Below the pieces are notes generated by a model. That model saw only the letters and a program-made list of their open reading frames with translations, made no database searches and was not told where the DNA came from. Of a stretch of DNA of 64,000 nucleotides, positions 45,556 to 54,954 are shown piece by piece; the first letter of the stretch is position 1; each line of letters begins with the position of its first letter. The position numbers were made by a program, and so were the translations under genes. This DNA is from Myxococcus sp. RHSTA-1-4 (lineage in GTDB: Bacteria > Myxococcota > Myxococcia > Myxococcales > Myxococcaceae), in NCBI RefSeq assembly GCF_020037125.1, contig NZ_JAIQDG010000014.1:1-64000 (forward strand), in the 5' to 3' direction.

Positions 45556-46716
45556 TCAGTTTGCCCCAAACACCAGCGTGGTCAGCGTGGTGTTGATGTG
45601 GAAGCCCGAGTAGATCTCGAAATGGACGTTCAGCCCAGCGGCGGTGGGTGCGGCCTTCAGCGTCTCCGCCAGCTCGGACACGGTGTTGGTGGCGTTGGCA
45701 TACCACATGCGCCCACCGCAGTGGAACAGGAGGGCGGCCTGGGGGTTCTGCACCCGGCGGGGCACCTCGTCGGTGAAGAAGGCGCGCGTCATGCCGGCCA
45801 TGTCGCCCAGCTTCATGAGCTCCAGCTCGGTGCCCTCCTCCAGGAGGTTGGCGAAGAGGATGGAGCCGTCGTCCAGGGGCTTCCAGGCGCTGCGGATGAA
45901 GTACTCGCGGCCCACGCGCAGGGCGGTGGGGCGGACGGCGAAGCCCTGGGGCGTGCCGAACTCGAGGTCCTTCACCTCCACGCCGAGGATGTCCGCGTAG
46001 CGCTGCGCGGCCGGCTTGCCGTCGATTTCCAGCGCGCGGGTGTGGCTCTCGTCCACCTTCGTGATGGTGAGCTTCTCACCGGTGGGCACGTACCAGTGCG
46101 AGCGCAGGGCGGCCCAGGGGGCGTTGGTCTTGAAGAGGGCCACCAGCACCGCGTCGCCGGCCACCTCGCCGTCCACGTGGATGAGGGCGGACTGGCGGGC
46201 CGGGTCGCGGTTGTCGTCGCTGGCGCCGCCGCCGACGAGCACCAGCGTCTGGCTCTTCTCCAGGATGCCGAGCAGCAGCTCTTCCTTCTTGTAGCGGAAG
46301 CCGTCGTCGATGACGAGGCCGACGTACCGGCGCGGGTCCAGGTCCTGCTGGCGCACGCCCAGGTCGTCACAGGCGCGTTTGATGGCGGCGGCGCCCGCGC
46401 CGATGGCGTCCACGGACAGGCCGGTTCCCAGGCCCAGGCCCACCTCGAGGTCACCGTAGAGGGCGCCCAGCACCACGCTGCCCTCGTGGATGCCGGTGTT
46501 GTCCAGCTCGCCCGCGGTGGTGGCGCCGACGAGGCGCGTGGTGGGCGGCAGCCTCGCGCGCACCGCGCGGTTGAGGGCGAGCTGGTCCCTCTCCCGCGAG
46601 GCGAACATCGTCACCAGCTTGGGGGCGGCGCTTCCCAGCTGGCTGACGAGGTCCTCCGCGGCGGCATCCGGCTCCTTCAACGTGGTGCGAGCCGTCTGCA
46701 TCTTCACTTGTGCCAT
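45556..46716 (-). CDS. FIST domain sensory protein
   Basis: 386 residues. FIST_N (about 35-235: LVGATTAGELDNTGIHEGSV, LVLVGGGASDDNRD, VLVALFKTNAPWAALRSHWY) and FIST_C (about 240-375: YADILGVEVKDLEFGTPQGF, GREYFIRSAWKPLDDGSILF, AALLFHCGGRMWY) are complete. FIST proteins are predicted to bind small ligands such as amino acids and are linked to signal transduction. It is encoded immediately before the hybrid kinase and probably feeds it a signal. GGAGGTCCTCC, itself a palindrome, directly precedes the ATG. Confidence 0.92.
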   Translation of the reverse strand: MAQVKMQTARTTLKEPDAAAEDLVSQLGSAAPKLVTMFASRERDQLALNRAVRARLPPTTRLVGATTAGELDNTGIHEGSVVLGALYGDLEVGLGLGTGLSVDAIGAGAAAIKRACDDLGVRQQDLDPRRYVGLVIDDGFRYKKEELLLGILEKSQTLVLVGGGASDDNRDPARQSALIHVDGEVAGDAVLVALFKTNAPWAALRSHWYVPTGEKLTITKVDESHTRALEIDGKPAAQRYADILGVEVKDLEFGTPQGFAVRPTALRVGREYFIRSAWKPLDDGSILFANLLEEGTELELMKLGDMAGMTRAFFTDEVPRRVQNPQAALLFHCGGRMWYANATNTVSELAETLKAAPTAAGLNVHFEIYSGFHINTTLTTLVFGAN

Positions 46717-46749
46717 GGAGGACCTCCGGGGGTAGGGCGGGCCGCGCGG

Positions 46750-48588
46750 CTAGAGGCCGCTGCCCGGGTGCTGATTATGGCAGGCGCCGGTACATTGCTG
46801 GAACGACTCTGGCCCGCCGCCAACGTACATGCTCTCGATGGGTCCAAAGTGCTCCACGTGACTGTCCGGGTAGCTCTTGTGGCAGGACAGGCAGGCGGCC
46901 TTGCTGGTGCGCTGGGTGCTCTCCTTCGTCAGGTGGCACGAGGAGCACTTCTCCAGGGGGGCATCGAAGCGGTTGGAGCGCGAGTGGATGAAGTGGGTGC
47001 GCACGAAGATGGGCCCCTCCAGCTCGAAGGCGAGCGGGGCGTGGCACCCGGCGCAGGCGGCGCGGTTGTCGTTGGCGTGCAGCACCTGGGACAGCTCTCC
47101 GCCCTGGCTGTGGCAGCTGTTGCAGGGGCCGGTGGTGAGCGTGGCCCGGGTGCGCTCGGGCGTGCCCACCTGGATTTCGATGGTGCGCGAGCCGGGGATG
47201 TCCTCACCGAGGTAGGTGCGGCGGCCCTTCACCGTCACCAGGTAGGTACCGGGGGCGGCGTTGGCCGGAATCGTGTACTGCCACATGTCGGTGTTCGGCC
47301 TGTCCCAGAGGCCCTCGTTGGGGAAGAAGGCGCCGCGGAAGAGGACGTTGGCGAAGGGCAGGGTGGCGAACTGGGAGAAGACGCCGTCGCGCTCCGGCGT
47401 GGCGATGACCTGCTCGTCCACGGCCGGGTCGAGGAAGGCGTCGAGGCCGACGATGGAGCGGATGGGCTGGATGTGCTGCGCCGGCCCGATGATCTGCGTC
47501 ATCAGCATCCGCTCCCGGTGCTTGCGGCGGTAGTACGTCGTCGACGCATCGAAGAAGGCCCGATAGTAGTTGATGCCGGCCTCATTCCCGTCCGGCGCCA
47601 CCTCATTGTAGGCCGGCAGGCTGCCGGCCGGGTGGAGGCGCTGCCCCGCCCCGTCCCGCAGGGTGAGCTGGAAGGTGATTTCCGAGCCTGGGGCATAGGT
47701 GCCATCCGGCCGGGGCGGGGTGAGGGGGACGACGTCCATGGCGAAGCCATAGGCGTATTGGGGGTTCGCCACCTGTTCCACCGGAATTTCGTAGGGGGCG
47801 GCCGGGCGGAGGCTCCAGCGCAGGCGCAGGGCGCGGGTGCCGGGCCGGAAGGTGAGCGTCTTCGCCCTGGCGTGGTCATACGCGTTGCGCAGCTCCACCA
47901 GGGCCTCCTCCTCGAAGGAGGTGGAGCCGGAGCAGTCGTCGTGGGTGGCGCAGCCCGAGGCCGTCTGGATGGCGCGGAAGCGGCGGATGAAGAAGTCATC
48001 CCGCTCCGTGCGGCGCCTGTACTCGCTGCCCGCGTTCAGCATCACCGGCCGGCCGGTGAGGCGGCCGTGGGCGTCCACCGGCTCCACGATGAAGAAGCTG
48101 GGCACGTCCATCCACGCGGCGTCGCGGTAGAAGCGGCGGCGGGTGTAGGGGCCCGGCGCGCCGACGGCCTCCTGGTCCGCCTGCCGCACGCCGCCCCAGC
48201 CCAGGCCGGCGAAGTCGCTGCCGGTGCGCAGCGTGCCCAGGCCCTCGTCGGTGGAGGACTGCACGGCGGCGCGGATGTCGATCTGATTGACGTAGAAGGT
48301 GCCACCCGCGCGCACGCGCAGCGGACGGCCCACGCCGTTCTCCACCTCGAGCGCCAGGCCCACCGCGCCGGAGGGAGCCGGAGACGGACGGCGCTCGTCG
48401 GACGACACCGCCTGGGACTGCGCGTCCAGCGTGTCCTCGGGCGTGTCCGCGAGCTCCTCGCCGCCGCAGCCGAGCAGCAGCCCGCCGGCCAGGGACGACA
48501 GCAGGGCTGCCCGGCCGATGGCCAGGAGGGGGGGCAGGCGCGAAACAGACCCGTCGCGACCCGTGGGGGAGGCTCCAAGACCGCCCAT
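46750..48588 (-). CDS. Multiheme cytochrome c lipoprotein
   Basis: 612 residues. Signal peptide with lipobox (SSLAGGLLLGC). A long N-terminal region (about 60-460) of beta-rich domains has no known motif. The C-terminal ~130 residues carry heme sites CNSCH, CAGCH, CSSCH and CLSCH, plus a CTGACH (CxxxCH) near the end, with extra His (HANDNR, HFIHSRS, HVEHFGP) as likely ligands. It should be an outer-membrane or periplasmic electron carrier. ATG at 48588 has GAGGAGAG upstream; a start 13 codons earlier is less likely. The FIST gene follows 33 bases later. Confidence 0.9.
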   Translation of the reverse strand: MGGLGASPTGRDGSVSRLPPLLAIGRAALLSSLAGGLLLGCGGEELADTPEDTLDAQSQAVSSDERRPSPAPSGAVGLALEVENGVGRPLRVRAGGTFYVNQIDIRAAVQSSTDEGLGTLRTGSDFAGLGWGGVRQADQEAVGAPGPYTRRRFYRDAAWMDVPSFFIVEPVDAHGRLTGRPVMLNAGSEYRRRTERDDFFIRRFRAIQTASGCATHDDCSGSTSFEEEALVELRNAYDHARAKTLTFRPGTRALRLRWSLRPAAPYEIPVEQVANPQYAYGFAMDVVPLTPPRPDGTYAPGSEITFQLTLRDGAGQRLHPAGSLPAYNEVAPDGNEAGINYYRAFFDASTTYYRRKHRERMLMTQIIGPAQHIQPIRSIVGLDAFLDPAVDEQVIATPERDGVFSQFATLPFANVLFRGAFFPNEGLWDRPNTDMWQYTIPANAAPGTYLVTVKGRRTYLGEDIPGSRTIEIQVGTPERTRATLTTGPCNSCHSQGGELSQVLHANDNRAACAGCHAPLAFELEGPIFVRTHFIHSRSNRFDAPLEKCSSCHLTKESTQRTSKAACLSCHKSYPDSHVEHFGPIESMYVGGGPESFQQCTGACHNQHPGSGL

Positions 48589-48734
48589 CGTGACTCTCCT
48601 CGTACGTTCAGAAGCGGACGCCGCCATGGCGCCCCTGGCCAGTGGTCCCTGTAGCCCTTCGCCGGGGGGCGAGTCGGGCCGGGGCTCTCCCGTGACCGGG
48701 TTTCCCCGGTTCGAGCCTTTTTGGCCATACGAAG

Positions 48735-48762
48735 ATTATCTGCAATGGACAGAGTCGTTCAA
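48735..48762 (-). promoter_or_regulatory. Sigma-70-type promoter for the cytochrome operon
   Basis: On the minus strand, TTGAAC (-35) and GATAAT (-10) are separated by 16 bases. Transcription would start near 48727, about 140 bases before the cytochrome ATG. The region is lower in GC than its surroundings, as expected for a promoter. Confidence 0.55.
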
Positions 48763-48792
48763 CTACGGGGCGAAAAGTACACCAGGGTCCAA

Positions 48793-48832
48793 ACCCGCAG
48801 TGTTATCAAGTGGATAGAAGCTCACTGCGGGT
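48793..48832. terminator. Hairpin after the membrane histidine kinase gene
   Basis: Ten-base arms ACCCGCAGTG and CACTGCGGGT with a 20-base AT-richer loop begin 17 bases after the kinase stop on the minus strand; TT follows the stem. It may instead be an operator for the cytochrome promoter next to it. Confidence 0.45.
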
Positions 48833-48849
48833 GCGGTGTCCCTTCATCG

Positions 48850-50694
48850 TTACGCCCGGGCTTCAGCAGGCAGGCAGGACGTGACACGTGGGATTCTCGG
48901 CAGCTCAACCGTGAATTCCGCGCCTTCCCCGGCGCGGCTCTGGACGTGGATGGAGCCGCCATGGGCCTCGACGAGCTGGCGGACGATGTAGAGGCCCAGG
49001 CCGGTGCCTGGGACCTGGGCGCCGGAGTGGACGCGCTGGAAGCGGCGGAACAGGCGCTGCTGTGCTTCCGGAGCGATTCCGGCGCCCGCGTCCTTCACGG
49101 TGAGGCGGGCGTGGTGGGCATCCGCGTGCACGCGCACCTCCACGGGCCGGCCGCGGCCGAACTTGAGGGCGTTGCTGACGAGGTTGGTGACGACGCGGTC
49201 CAGCCGCTGGCGGTCCCACTGGCCGGTGGCGCCGTCCTCCATGCGCAGGGTGACGGCGCAGCCGGAGGCGGCGGCCTGCTCGCAGTGGCGGTCCATCACC
49301 TCGCGCGCCAGCGCGGCCAGGTCCACCTCTTCCGTGTCCAGCACCATGCGGCCGGCGGACAGGCGGGACAAATCCAGCAGGTTGTGCACCAGCCGGCCCA
49401 GGCGCCGCGTCTCGGCCTCCGCGCCGGCCAGCCCGTCGCGCATGCGCGGCTCGCCGGCGCACGCCAGCGAGCGCAGCCGCCAGAGCCTGAGCTGGAGCGA
49501 GCTGAGCGGGTTGCCGAGGTCGTGCGCGGCCACGCCGATGAGCTCGAGCGCGTCCTGGGCCTGCGTCAGGAGCCGCGCGTTGTCCAGCGCGAGCGCGGCG
49601 CGCGCGGCCAGCTCCTCCATGAAGGCGCGGTCCACCTCGCCGAAGCGGCGGTGGGGGCCGGTGGACAGCAGGCACAGCGCGCCCAGCACGCGGTTGCCCA
49701 CGGCCAGCGGCACGGTGAGGGCGGACGTCACGCCCAGCGCGCGCAGCAGCTCGCCGTGCGCGGTGCCGTCCAGCGCCCGCGGCGTCCTCTCCACGTCCAG
49801 CTCGGGCAGCAGCTCGCTCCGGCCGGTGCGCACCACGCGGGAGGGGCCCTCCTCGCCGTCCTCGGGGCAGCGCAGCAGCGGCTCCCACAGGCGGCAGGCG
49901 GCCTCGGGCTGCGCGCACGCCACGGCCTGCGGCCGCACGGTGCCGTCCTCGGAGGGCATGAAGAGGATGCAGGCGTCCGCCACCTCCGGCACGCACAGGC
50001 GCGTGAGGGCCTCGCCCACCTCGCGCGCGCCGGACAGCGGCTGGAGGACGCGGCCGGCCTCCGCGAAGAGGGCCTGGGCGCGTTCAATCCGGCGGCGCTC
50101 GGTGATGTCGCGCGTCACCTCGGCGAAGCCGCGCAGCCGGCCGCGCCCGTCGTGCAGCGCGGTGAGCAGCGTCTCCGCCCAGAAGCGCGAGCCGTCACGG
50201 CGCCGGCGCCAGCCCTCGGACAGCAGGCGTCCCTCGCGCGCGGCGCGCTCCCGGTGCGCGCGGGGCACGCCCGCGGCCACCTCGTCCTCCGGGTAGAGCC
50301 TGTCCGCGTCCCGGCCGAGCACCTCCGCCTCCGCCCAGCCGCTGAGGCGCGCGGCCCCGGCGCTCCAGGCGGTGACGCGGCCATGCCGGTCCAGGAAGCA
50401 CAGCGCGTAGTCCGTGACTCCATCCATGAGGAGCTGCAGGCGCTGCTCGCTGTGCTCGTGCCGGGCGTGCAGGGGCGCCAGGGTGCGGTGCAACACGAAG
50501 CCCAGGGTGCCCACGCCGGCCAGCCCCAGCAGGCCCGCCAGCAGGGCCTGCGGCAGCGCACCGTGCCCTGTGTCTCCCGTGAGCGGCGGACCGTACACGG
50601 CGGAAAGCAGCGTCCCCAGGAGCAGCAGACCGGCCAGCAGGCAAGCGGACAGACCCGCTCCCACTCGCTGAGCGAACGTCCAACGGCGCATCAT
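48850..50694 (-). CDS. Membrane-anchored PAS-GAF histidine kinase
   Basis: 614 residues. Two N-terminal membrane helices (ACLLAGLLLLGTLLSAVYG and ALLAGLLGLAGVGTLGFVL) flank a short periplasmic loop. PAS (about 90-215: TDYALCFLDRHGRVTAWSAG) with a PAC tail, and GAF (about 225-385: DACILFMPSEDGTVRPQAVA, LGALCLLSTGP) follow. HisKA has the phosphoacceptor in IGVAAHDLGNPLSSLQL; HATPase has VSNALKFGRGRP, DAGAGIAPE and GTGLGLYIVRQ. There is no receiver and no partner gene nearby. The first of two ATGs is chosen; GGGGGAG lies eight bases upstream. Confidence 0.93.
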   Translation of the reverse strand: MMRRWTFAQRVGAGLSACLLAGLLLLGTLLSAVYGPPLTGDTGHGALPQALLAGLLGLAGVGTLGFVLHRTLAPLHARHEHSEQRLQLLMDGVTDYALCFLDRHGRVTAWSAGAARLSGWAEAEVLGRDADRLYPEDEVAAGVPRAHRERAAREGRLLSEGWRRRRDGSRFWAETLLTALHDGRGRLRGFAEVTRDITERRRIERAQALFAEAGRVLQPLSGAREVGEALTRLCVPEVADACILFMPSEDGTVRPQAVACAQPEAACRLWEPLLRCPEDGEEGPSRVVRTGRSELLPELDVERTPRALDGTAHGELLRALGVTSALTVPLAVGNRVLGALCLLSTGPHRRFGEVDRAFMEELAARAALALDNARLLTQAQDALELIGVAAHDLGNPLSSLQLRLWRLRSLACAGEPRMRDGLAGAEAETRRLGRLVHNLLDLSRLSAGRMVLDTEEVDLAALAREVMDRHCEQAAASGCAVTLRMEDGATGQWDRQRLDRVVTNLVSNALKFGRGRPVEVRVHADAHHARLTVKDAGAGIAPEAQQRLFRRFQRVHSGAQVPGTGLGLYIVRQLVEAHGGSIHVQSRAGEGAEFTVELPRIPRVTSCLPAEARA

Positions 50695-50934
50695 CGTGGC
50701 ACTCCCCCCCAGCCGCACCGGCAAGCGCGTGCGACAGGCGAATGCAGCATCCCAGATGTGAAGAAACGAAAAAATCACCCCGCTGGACGAGGCCGAGTGA
50801 CCCCAGGCACTTCGTGACTTCCCGTGGGGTGCGGGCAACCCACCCGGGCGCCTCCAGGCCTCCCCGGCGCGCTCCGGGAGGGGCGTTGACGGAATGGCCT
50901 TCGTGGTGGCGGGGGGTTATGAGGCGAACCCCCC

Positions 50935-53900
50935 ATGAAGCCTCTCGTTGAAGGTTCGAAGGTCCGCTACCTCCCGCAGCCCGAATGGGGTGTGGGACAC
51001 CTGATCTCCTTTCAGGAGGAGGGCGCCAAGGCGCTCGTCTCCTTCCCCGCCCGGGAAGACGCGCCGGTGCTGGTGTCCACCAAGGGTGGCGCGCTGGTGC
51101 AGTACCCGCTGCCGCCGGGCGAGCCGGTGGTGACGTACAAGGGGAAGCTGGCCCTCGTCGTCCGCGAGGAGCCCGGCGCGCGCGGCCTGCGCCGCTACGT
51201 GCTGCGCTACGCGGACACCGGAGAAGAGGACGAGCTGCCCGAGTCCGAGGTGCGCGCGCTGCCGCCGCGCTCGGATCTGCTGTCCACGCTGCGCGAGGGG
51301 CGTGTGGGTGACGCGAAGGCCTTCACGCTGCGCAAGCAGGCGCTGGTGCTGGACGACGAGCGCCGCTGCGACGCGCTGGGCGCGCTGCTGGCCAGCCGCA
51401 TCATGGTGAAGCCGCACCAGGTGGGCGTGGTGCAGCGCGTGCTGTCCGCGCGCCGGCCCCGCTTCGTGCTGGCGGACGAGGTGGGCCTGGGCAAGACGAT
51501 TGAGGCGGGCATGGTGTTCAGCGCGCTGCGCCTGTCGGGCCTCGCGCGCCGGTGCCTCGTGGTGGCGCCCAGCCACCTCACCGTGCAGTGGCTGGTGGAG
51601 CTGTTCCACAAGTTCAACCAGCTCTTCACGCTGATGGACTCGGACCGGTACGAGCAGTCCCTGAAGGAGGCGCCGGGCGTCTCCCCGTGGGCGCGCTTCC
51701 CGCTGGTGGTGACGAGCCTGGAGCTCTTGTCGCGTAGCGCGGAGCACCGGCGCGAGCTGGGAGCCGAGGACGCCTTCTGGGACCTGGTCATCGTGGACGA
51801 GGCGCACCACCTCAAGGGCGAGAAGGCCTTCGAGGCGGCGAAGGTGCTGGCGGGCAACTCGTGGGGCCTGCTGCTGCTCACCGCTACTCCCATGCAGCTG
51901 GACCCGGCGGAGTACCACGGGCTGCTCACGCTCATCGACGCGGCCACCGCGCCCACGGTCGAGGGCTTCGAGGAGCGGCTGAAGCGTCAGGAGGAGCTGT
52001 CCTCCGCGGTGCGCGCGCTGATGGAGGGAGGCAAGCCCTCCGCCGCGGTGCAGGCGCTGGCGAAGCGCTTCCCCGGGGACACGAAGCTGGCGGCGCTGAA
52101 GGACAGGGACGCGCTGCTCCAGCACCTCGCGGAGACGTACAGCCTCAGTGACAGGCTGGTGCGCAACCGCCGCGCGGTGGTGGGCGGCTTCTCCACGCGC
52201 CGGCTGCACCGTCACCCGGTGGAGCTGCCCGCCGAGGAGCTGAAGGTGCGCGACGCGGCGCTGGCGGCGCTGGCGGGCGGCAACCTGCGCGGCGCGCCGC
52301 TGGGCAACGTGCTGCGCCGGCTGGAGTCCAGCCCCGCCGCCTTCGCGGGCGCGGTGAAGGCCAACCCCGCGCTCAAGGGCAAGGCGGACACGCTGAAGCT
52401 GCCCGCGCGCGACGCGAAGTTCGGCGCCTTCCTCGGCGTGCTGCGCGGCATCTGGAAGGGAGAGCCCGCGGCGAAGGTGCTCGTCTTCACGGAGAGCCGC
52501 GACACGCTGGACATGCTCCAGGCGGAGCTGGGCCGCGAGGGCGTGGAGGCGCTGGGCTACCACGGCGACCTGCCGCTGGTGGAGCGCGACAGGCAGGTGG
52601 CGCGCTTCCGCGACCCGGAGGGGCCCAAGGTGCTCTTGTGCACGGAGGTGGGCGGCGAGGGCCGCAACTTCCAGTTCGCGCACCACCTGGTGCACTACGA
52701 TTTGCCCTGGAGCCCGGCCACGGTGGAGCAGCGCATCGGCCGCCTGGACCGCATCGGCCAGACGCACCCGGTGGAAATCCACGTCTTCGACCCGGCGGGC
52801 ACGCTGGCGTCGGACGTGCTGATGCTGCTGTCGGAGGCCGTGGGCGTCTTCGGCGAGACGGTGGGCGGCCTGGACGCGGTGCTGGAGGAGGTGGAGGACC
52901 GGCTGGCGGAGCTGGCGCTGCTGCCGCGCGAGGCCCGGGTGGCGTACGCCCAGGAGCTGAAGGCGAAGGTGGAGGCGGCGCGCGCGCAGGTGAAGCGCGC
53001 GTATGACCCGCTGCTGGACGTGCGCAGCTTCGACAAGCCCGCGGTGGAGCGGCTGGTGAAGCGCGCCCAGGAGCGCATGGGCATCGAGGCCGACGAGGAC
53101 GAGGAGGGGGAGGAGGGCGAGGAGGCCCCCAGCCTGGAGGACGGCCTGTGGGGCGTGGCGCGTGATTTGGACGAGCGCCTGGAGGAGAGCGTCACCGAGC
53201 TGGCGCGCCGGGTGGGCATCGGCGTGGACACGGACGAGCAGGTGGAGGCCTTCCAGGTGGCCTTCCAGTTCGGCCACGCGCTGAAGGTGGACGGGCTGCC
53301 GGGCATCGACGTCATGGAGGACCGGACGGTGCTGGGCACCTTCTGGCGCGACACGGCGGTGGAGGCGGAGGAGCTGGAGTACTTCGCCACCGGCCACCCG
53401 CTGGTGGAGGCCCTCTTCGGCTTCCTGCGTGACGGGCCCTACGGGCGCAGCGCGTTCCGCTTCATCGAGAAGCGCGGGCCGCTGAAGGCGCGAGGGCTGG
53501 AGCTGCTCTACCACGTGCAGCTCCCGGAGCCGGAGGACACCTCCCCGGGCGCGCGTGTGCCCAGCCGCCAGCTGGCGCGCTTCCTGGAGCGCACGCTGCT
53601 GCACGTGGCGGTGGTGGAGGGCGCCGGAGGCCCCAAGGCGGACACCACCGTGCTGCCCGCGCTGGAGGCGGAGGGCAAGGCGCTCAAGGGTGACGAGGTG
53701 ACGCGCGCCTTCCCGGGCTTCGGCCCCTTCGTGGACGCGGCCGTGCCCGTGGGGCAGAAGGCCGCCGAGGCGGAGCTGGCGAAGCTGGCCACCCGGGCGC
53801 GCAAGGCCATTGAAGCCGAGCGCGACGCGGCGGCGGAGCGCCTGCGCCTGTCGCTGGCCCACCAGGGCCTGTCCGCCGAGGCGGTGCAGGCGCAGCTCGA

Positions 53901-53994
53901 CGCCGAGCGCACCCACTACGAGCGGCTGCTGAAGGCCCTGGCGGGAGCCAAGGTGGTGCTCGACTCCGCCTGCGGCTTCGTCATCAACCGCTGA
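50935..53994 (+). CDS. RapA-type SWI2/SNF2 ATPase
   Basis: 1019 residues. N-terminal Tudor-like segment (EGSKVRYLPQPEWGVGHLIS). Helicase lobe 1: ADEVGLGKTIEAG (motif I, near 180), IVDEAHHLKG (II, near 288), LTATPMQ (III). Lobe 2: VLVFTESRDTLD, TEVGGEGRNFQFAHHLVHYD (V), EQRIGRLDRIGQ (VI). The C-terminal ~330 residues, with an acidic DEDEEGEEGEE stretch and helical region ending CGFVINR, are RapA-like. RapA recycles RNA polymerase; this protein probably remodels a nucleic-acid/protein complex. It is divergent from the membrane kinase. A weak hairpin (54013-54030) follows. Confidence 0.92.
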   Translation: MKPLVEGSKVRYLPQPEWGVGHLISFQEEGAKALVSFPAREDAPVLVSTKGGALVQYPLPPGEPVVTYKGKLALVVREEPGARGLRRYVLRYADTGEEDELPESEVRALPPRSDLLSTLREGRVGDAKAFTLRKQALVLDDERRCDALGALLASRIMVKPHQVGVVQRVLSARRPRFVLADEVGLGKTIEAGMVFSALRLSGLARRCLVVAPSHLTVQWLVELFHKFNQLFTLMDSDRYEQSLKEAPGVSPWARFPLVVTSLELLSRSAEHRRELGAEDAFWDLVIVDEAHHLKGEKAFEAAKVLAGNSWGLLLLTATPMQLDPAEYHGLLTLIDAATAPTVEGFEERLKRQEELSSAVRALMEGGKPSAAVQALAKRFPGDTKLAALKDRDALLQHLAETYSLSDRLVRNRRAVVGGFSTRRLHRHPVELPAEELKVRDAALAALAGGNLRGAPLGNVLRRLESSPAAFAGAVKANPALKGKADTLKLPARDAKFGAFLGVLRGIWKGEPAAKVLVFTESRDTLDMLQAELGREGVEALGYHGDLPLVERDRQVARFRDPEGPKVLLCTEVGGEGRNFQFAHHLVHYDLPWSPATVEQRIGRLDRIGQTHPVEIHVFDPAGTLASDVLMLLSEAVGVFGETVGGLDAVLEEVEDRLAELALLPREARVAYAQELKAKVEAARAQVKRAYDPLLDVRSFDKPAVERLVKRAQERMGIEADEDEEGEEGEEAPSLEDGLWGVARDLDERLEESVTELARRVGIGVDTDEQVEAFQVAFQFGHALKVDGLPGIDVMEDRTVLGTFWRDTAVEAEELEYFATGHPLVEALFGFLRDGPYGRSAFRFIEKRGPLKARGLELLYHVQLPEPEDTSPGARVPSRQLARFLERTLLHVAVVEGAGGPKADTTVLPALEAEGKALKGDEVTRAFPGFGPFVDAAVPVGQKAAEAELAKLATRARKAIEAERDAAAERLRLSLAHQGLSAEAVQAQLDAERTHYERLLKALAGAKVVLDSACGFVINR

Positions 53995-54159
53995 CGCCCC
54001 GGCGGGCACGAAGTGTCCGCCAGTGGACACCCGGGGGCCCCACTTGCGCCACCCACAGTCCAGCTGTGTCTGGGACAGTGGGGCTGTGCGCACGTGTGTG
54101 GCCCCCGTCCACTTGACCGATTCCTCAATCAACCAGAAACAGGGAATCCGGGAGGTGTC

Positions 54160-54954
54160 ATGGGACACCGAGGCGGTCCGCGGAGGCAGGGGCAGTCGGG
54201 ACAGGCCGCGGTGGAGGCGGCGCTGACGTTGCCGCTCGTGGTGTTCCTGGTGCTGGGGACGCTTCAGCTCTTCCTGATGTTGCAGGCGCGCATCCTCGCG
54301 CAGGTGGCGGTGTACCGGGCGGTGCGCGCGGGCAGCCTCAACCATGGCCAGTGCCTGCCGATGATGCACTCGGCGCTGGTGACGATGCTGCCCACGGTGG
54401 CGCGCACGGACAGCGCCGAGGCGCTGGCGGACGCCTTCTCCCCCCGGCGCCACAACCACTTCCACGTGCGCAGCTCCTCCACCGGGGCGGAGTTCAACGA
54501 GCCGCTGGTGGAAATCGTGCGCGAGTCGCCGGACGCGGAGTGGGCGGCGAACCTGGAGGGCGGCGAGGACCTGCTCTTCGACCAGCCCACGAACGACGCG
54601 GCGGCGCTGCGGGCGCGCACGTTGGAGATCCGCATGGTGGCCTGGTACTACATGCGCATCCCCTTCGCGAATTGGGTGATGAGCCGCATGTTCCTCGCCC
54701 ACTTCGCGCTCCAGCGCTACACGTCCACCAACCCGCTGATGCCGGCGCAGCGGCGCGCGGCGTGGTGGGGCGAGACGGACGAGACGCTCGGCCGGGACGG
54801 GTGGCCGGGAGGCGACCTGAGCCGGCGCATGGTGGAGTGGAGCGAGCGGGGCCACTACCTCTTTCCCATCCAGGTCAGCGCGGCCATGCGGATGATGACG
54901 CCGGTGCGCTCCGAGCACTTCCAGGGAGGTCCCGCGTGCAACCCCCACGGCTGA
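54160..54954 (+). CDS. TadE-like pilus-assembly/minor pilin-type protein
   Basis: 264 residues. Basic N-terminus GGPRRQGQSGQAAVEAALTL followed by one long hydrophobic helix (LPLVVFLVLGTLQLFLMLQA). The Q-x-A-x-V-E motif with Glu before the helix is the TadE/TadG signature and resembles the type IV pilin-like processing region. The rest is periplasmic. GGGAGG precedes the ATG. It is the first gene of a four-gene operon; the next gene overlaps by 19 bases. Confidence 0.85.
   Translation: MGHRGGPRRQGQSGQAAVEAALTLPLVVFLVLGTLQLFLMLQARILAQVAVYRAVRAGSLNHGQCLPMMHSALVTMLPTVARTDSAEALADAFSPRRHNHFHVRSSSTGAEFNEPLVEIVRESPDAEWAANLEGGEDLLFDQPTNDAAALRARTLEIRMVAWYYMRIPFANWVMSRMFLAHFALQRYTSTNPLMPAQRRAAWWGETDETLGRDGWPGGDLSRRMVEWSERGHYLFPIQVSAAMRMMTPVRSEHFQGGPACNPHG

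Noticed and set aside
43039..48654. A 1871-codon open frame on the plus strand
   Set aside because: It is antisense to the kinase, FIST and cytochrome genes. Its product is His/Ala/Gly/Arg/Leu-rich with no domain; long antisense frames are normal in DNA with such G/C bias at third positions.
50917..54948. A 1343-codon open frame on the minus strand
   Set aside because: Antisense shadow of the RapA-type gene, whose motifs are intact on the plus strand.
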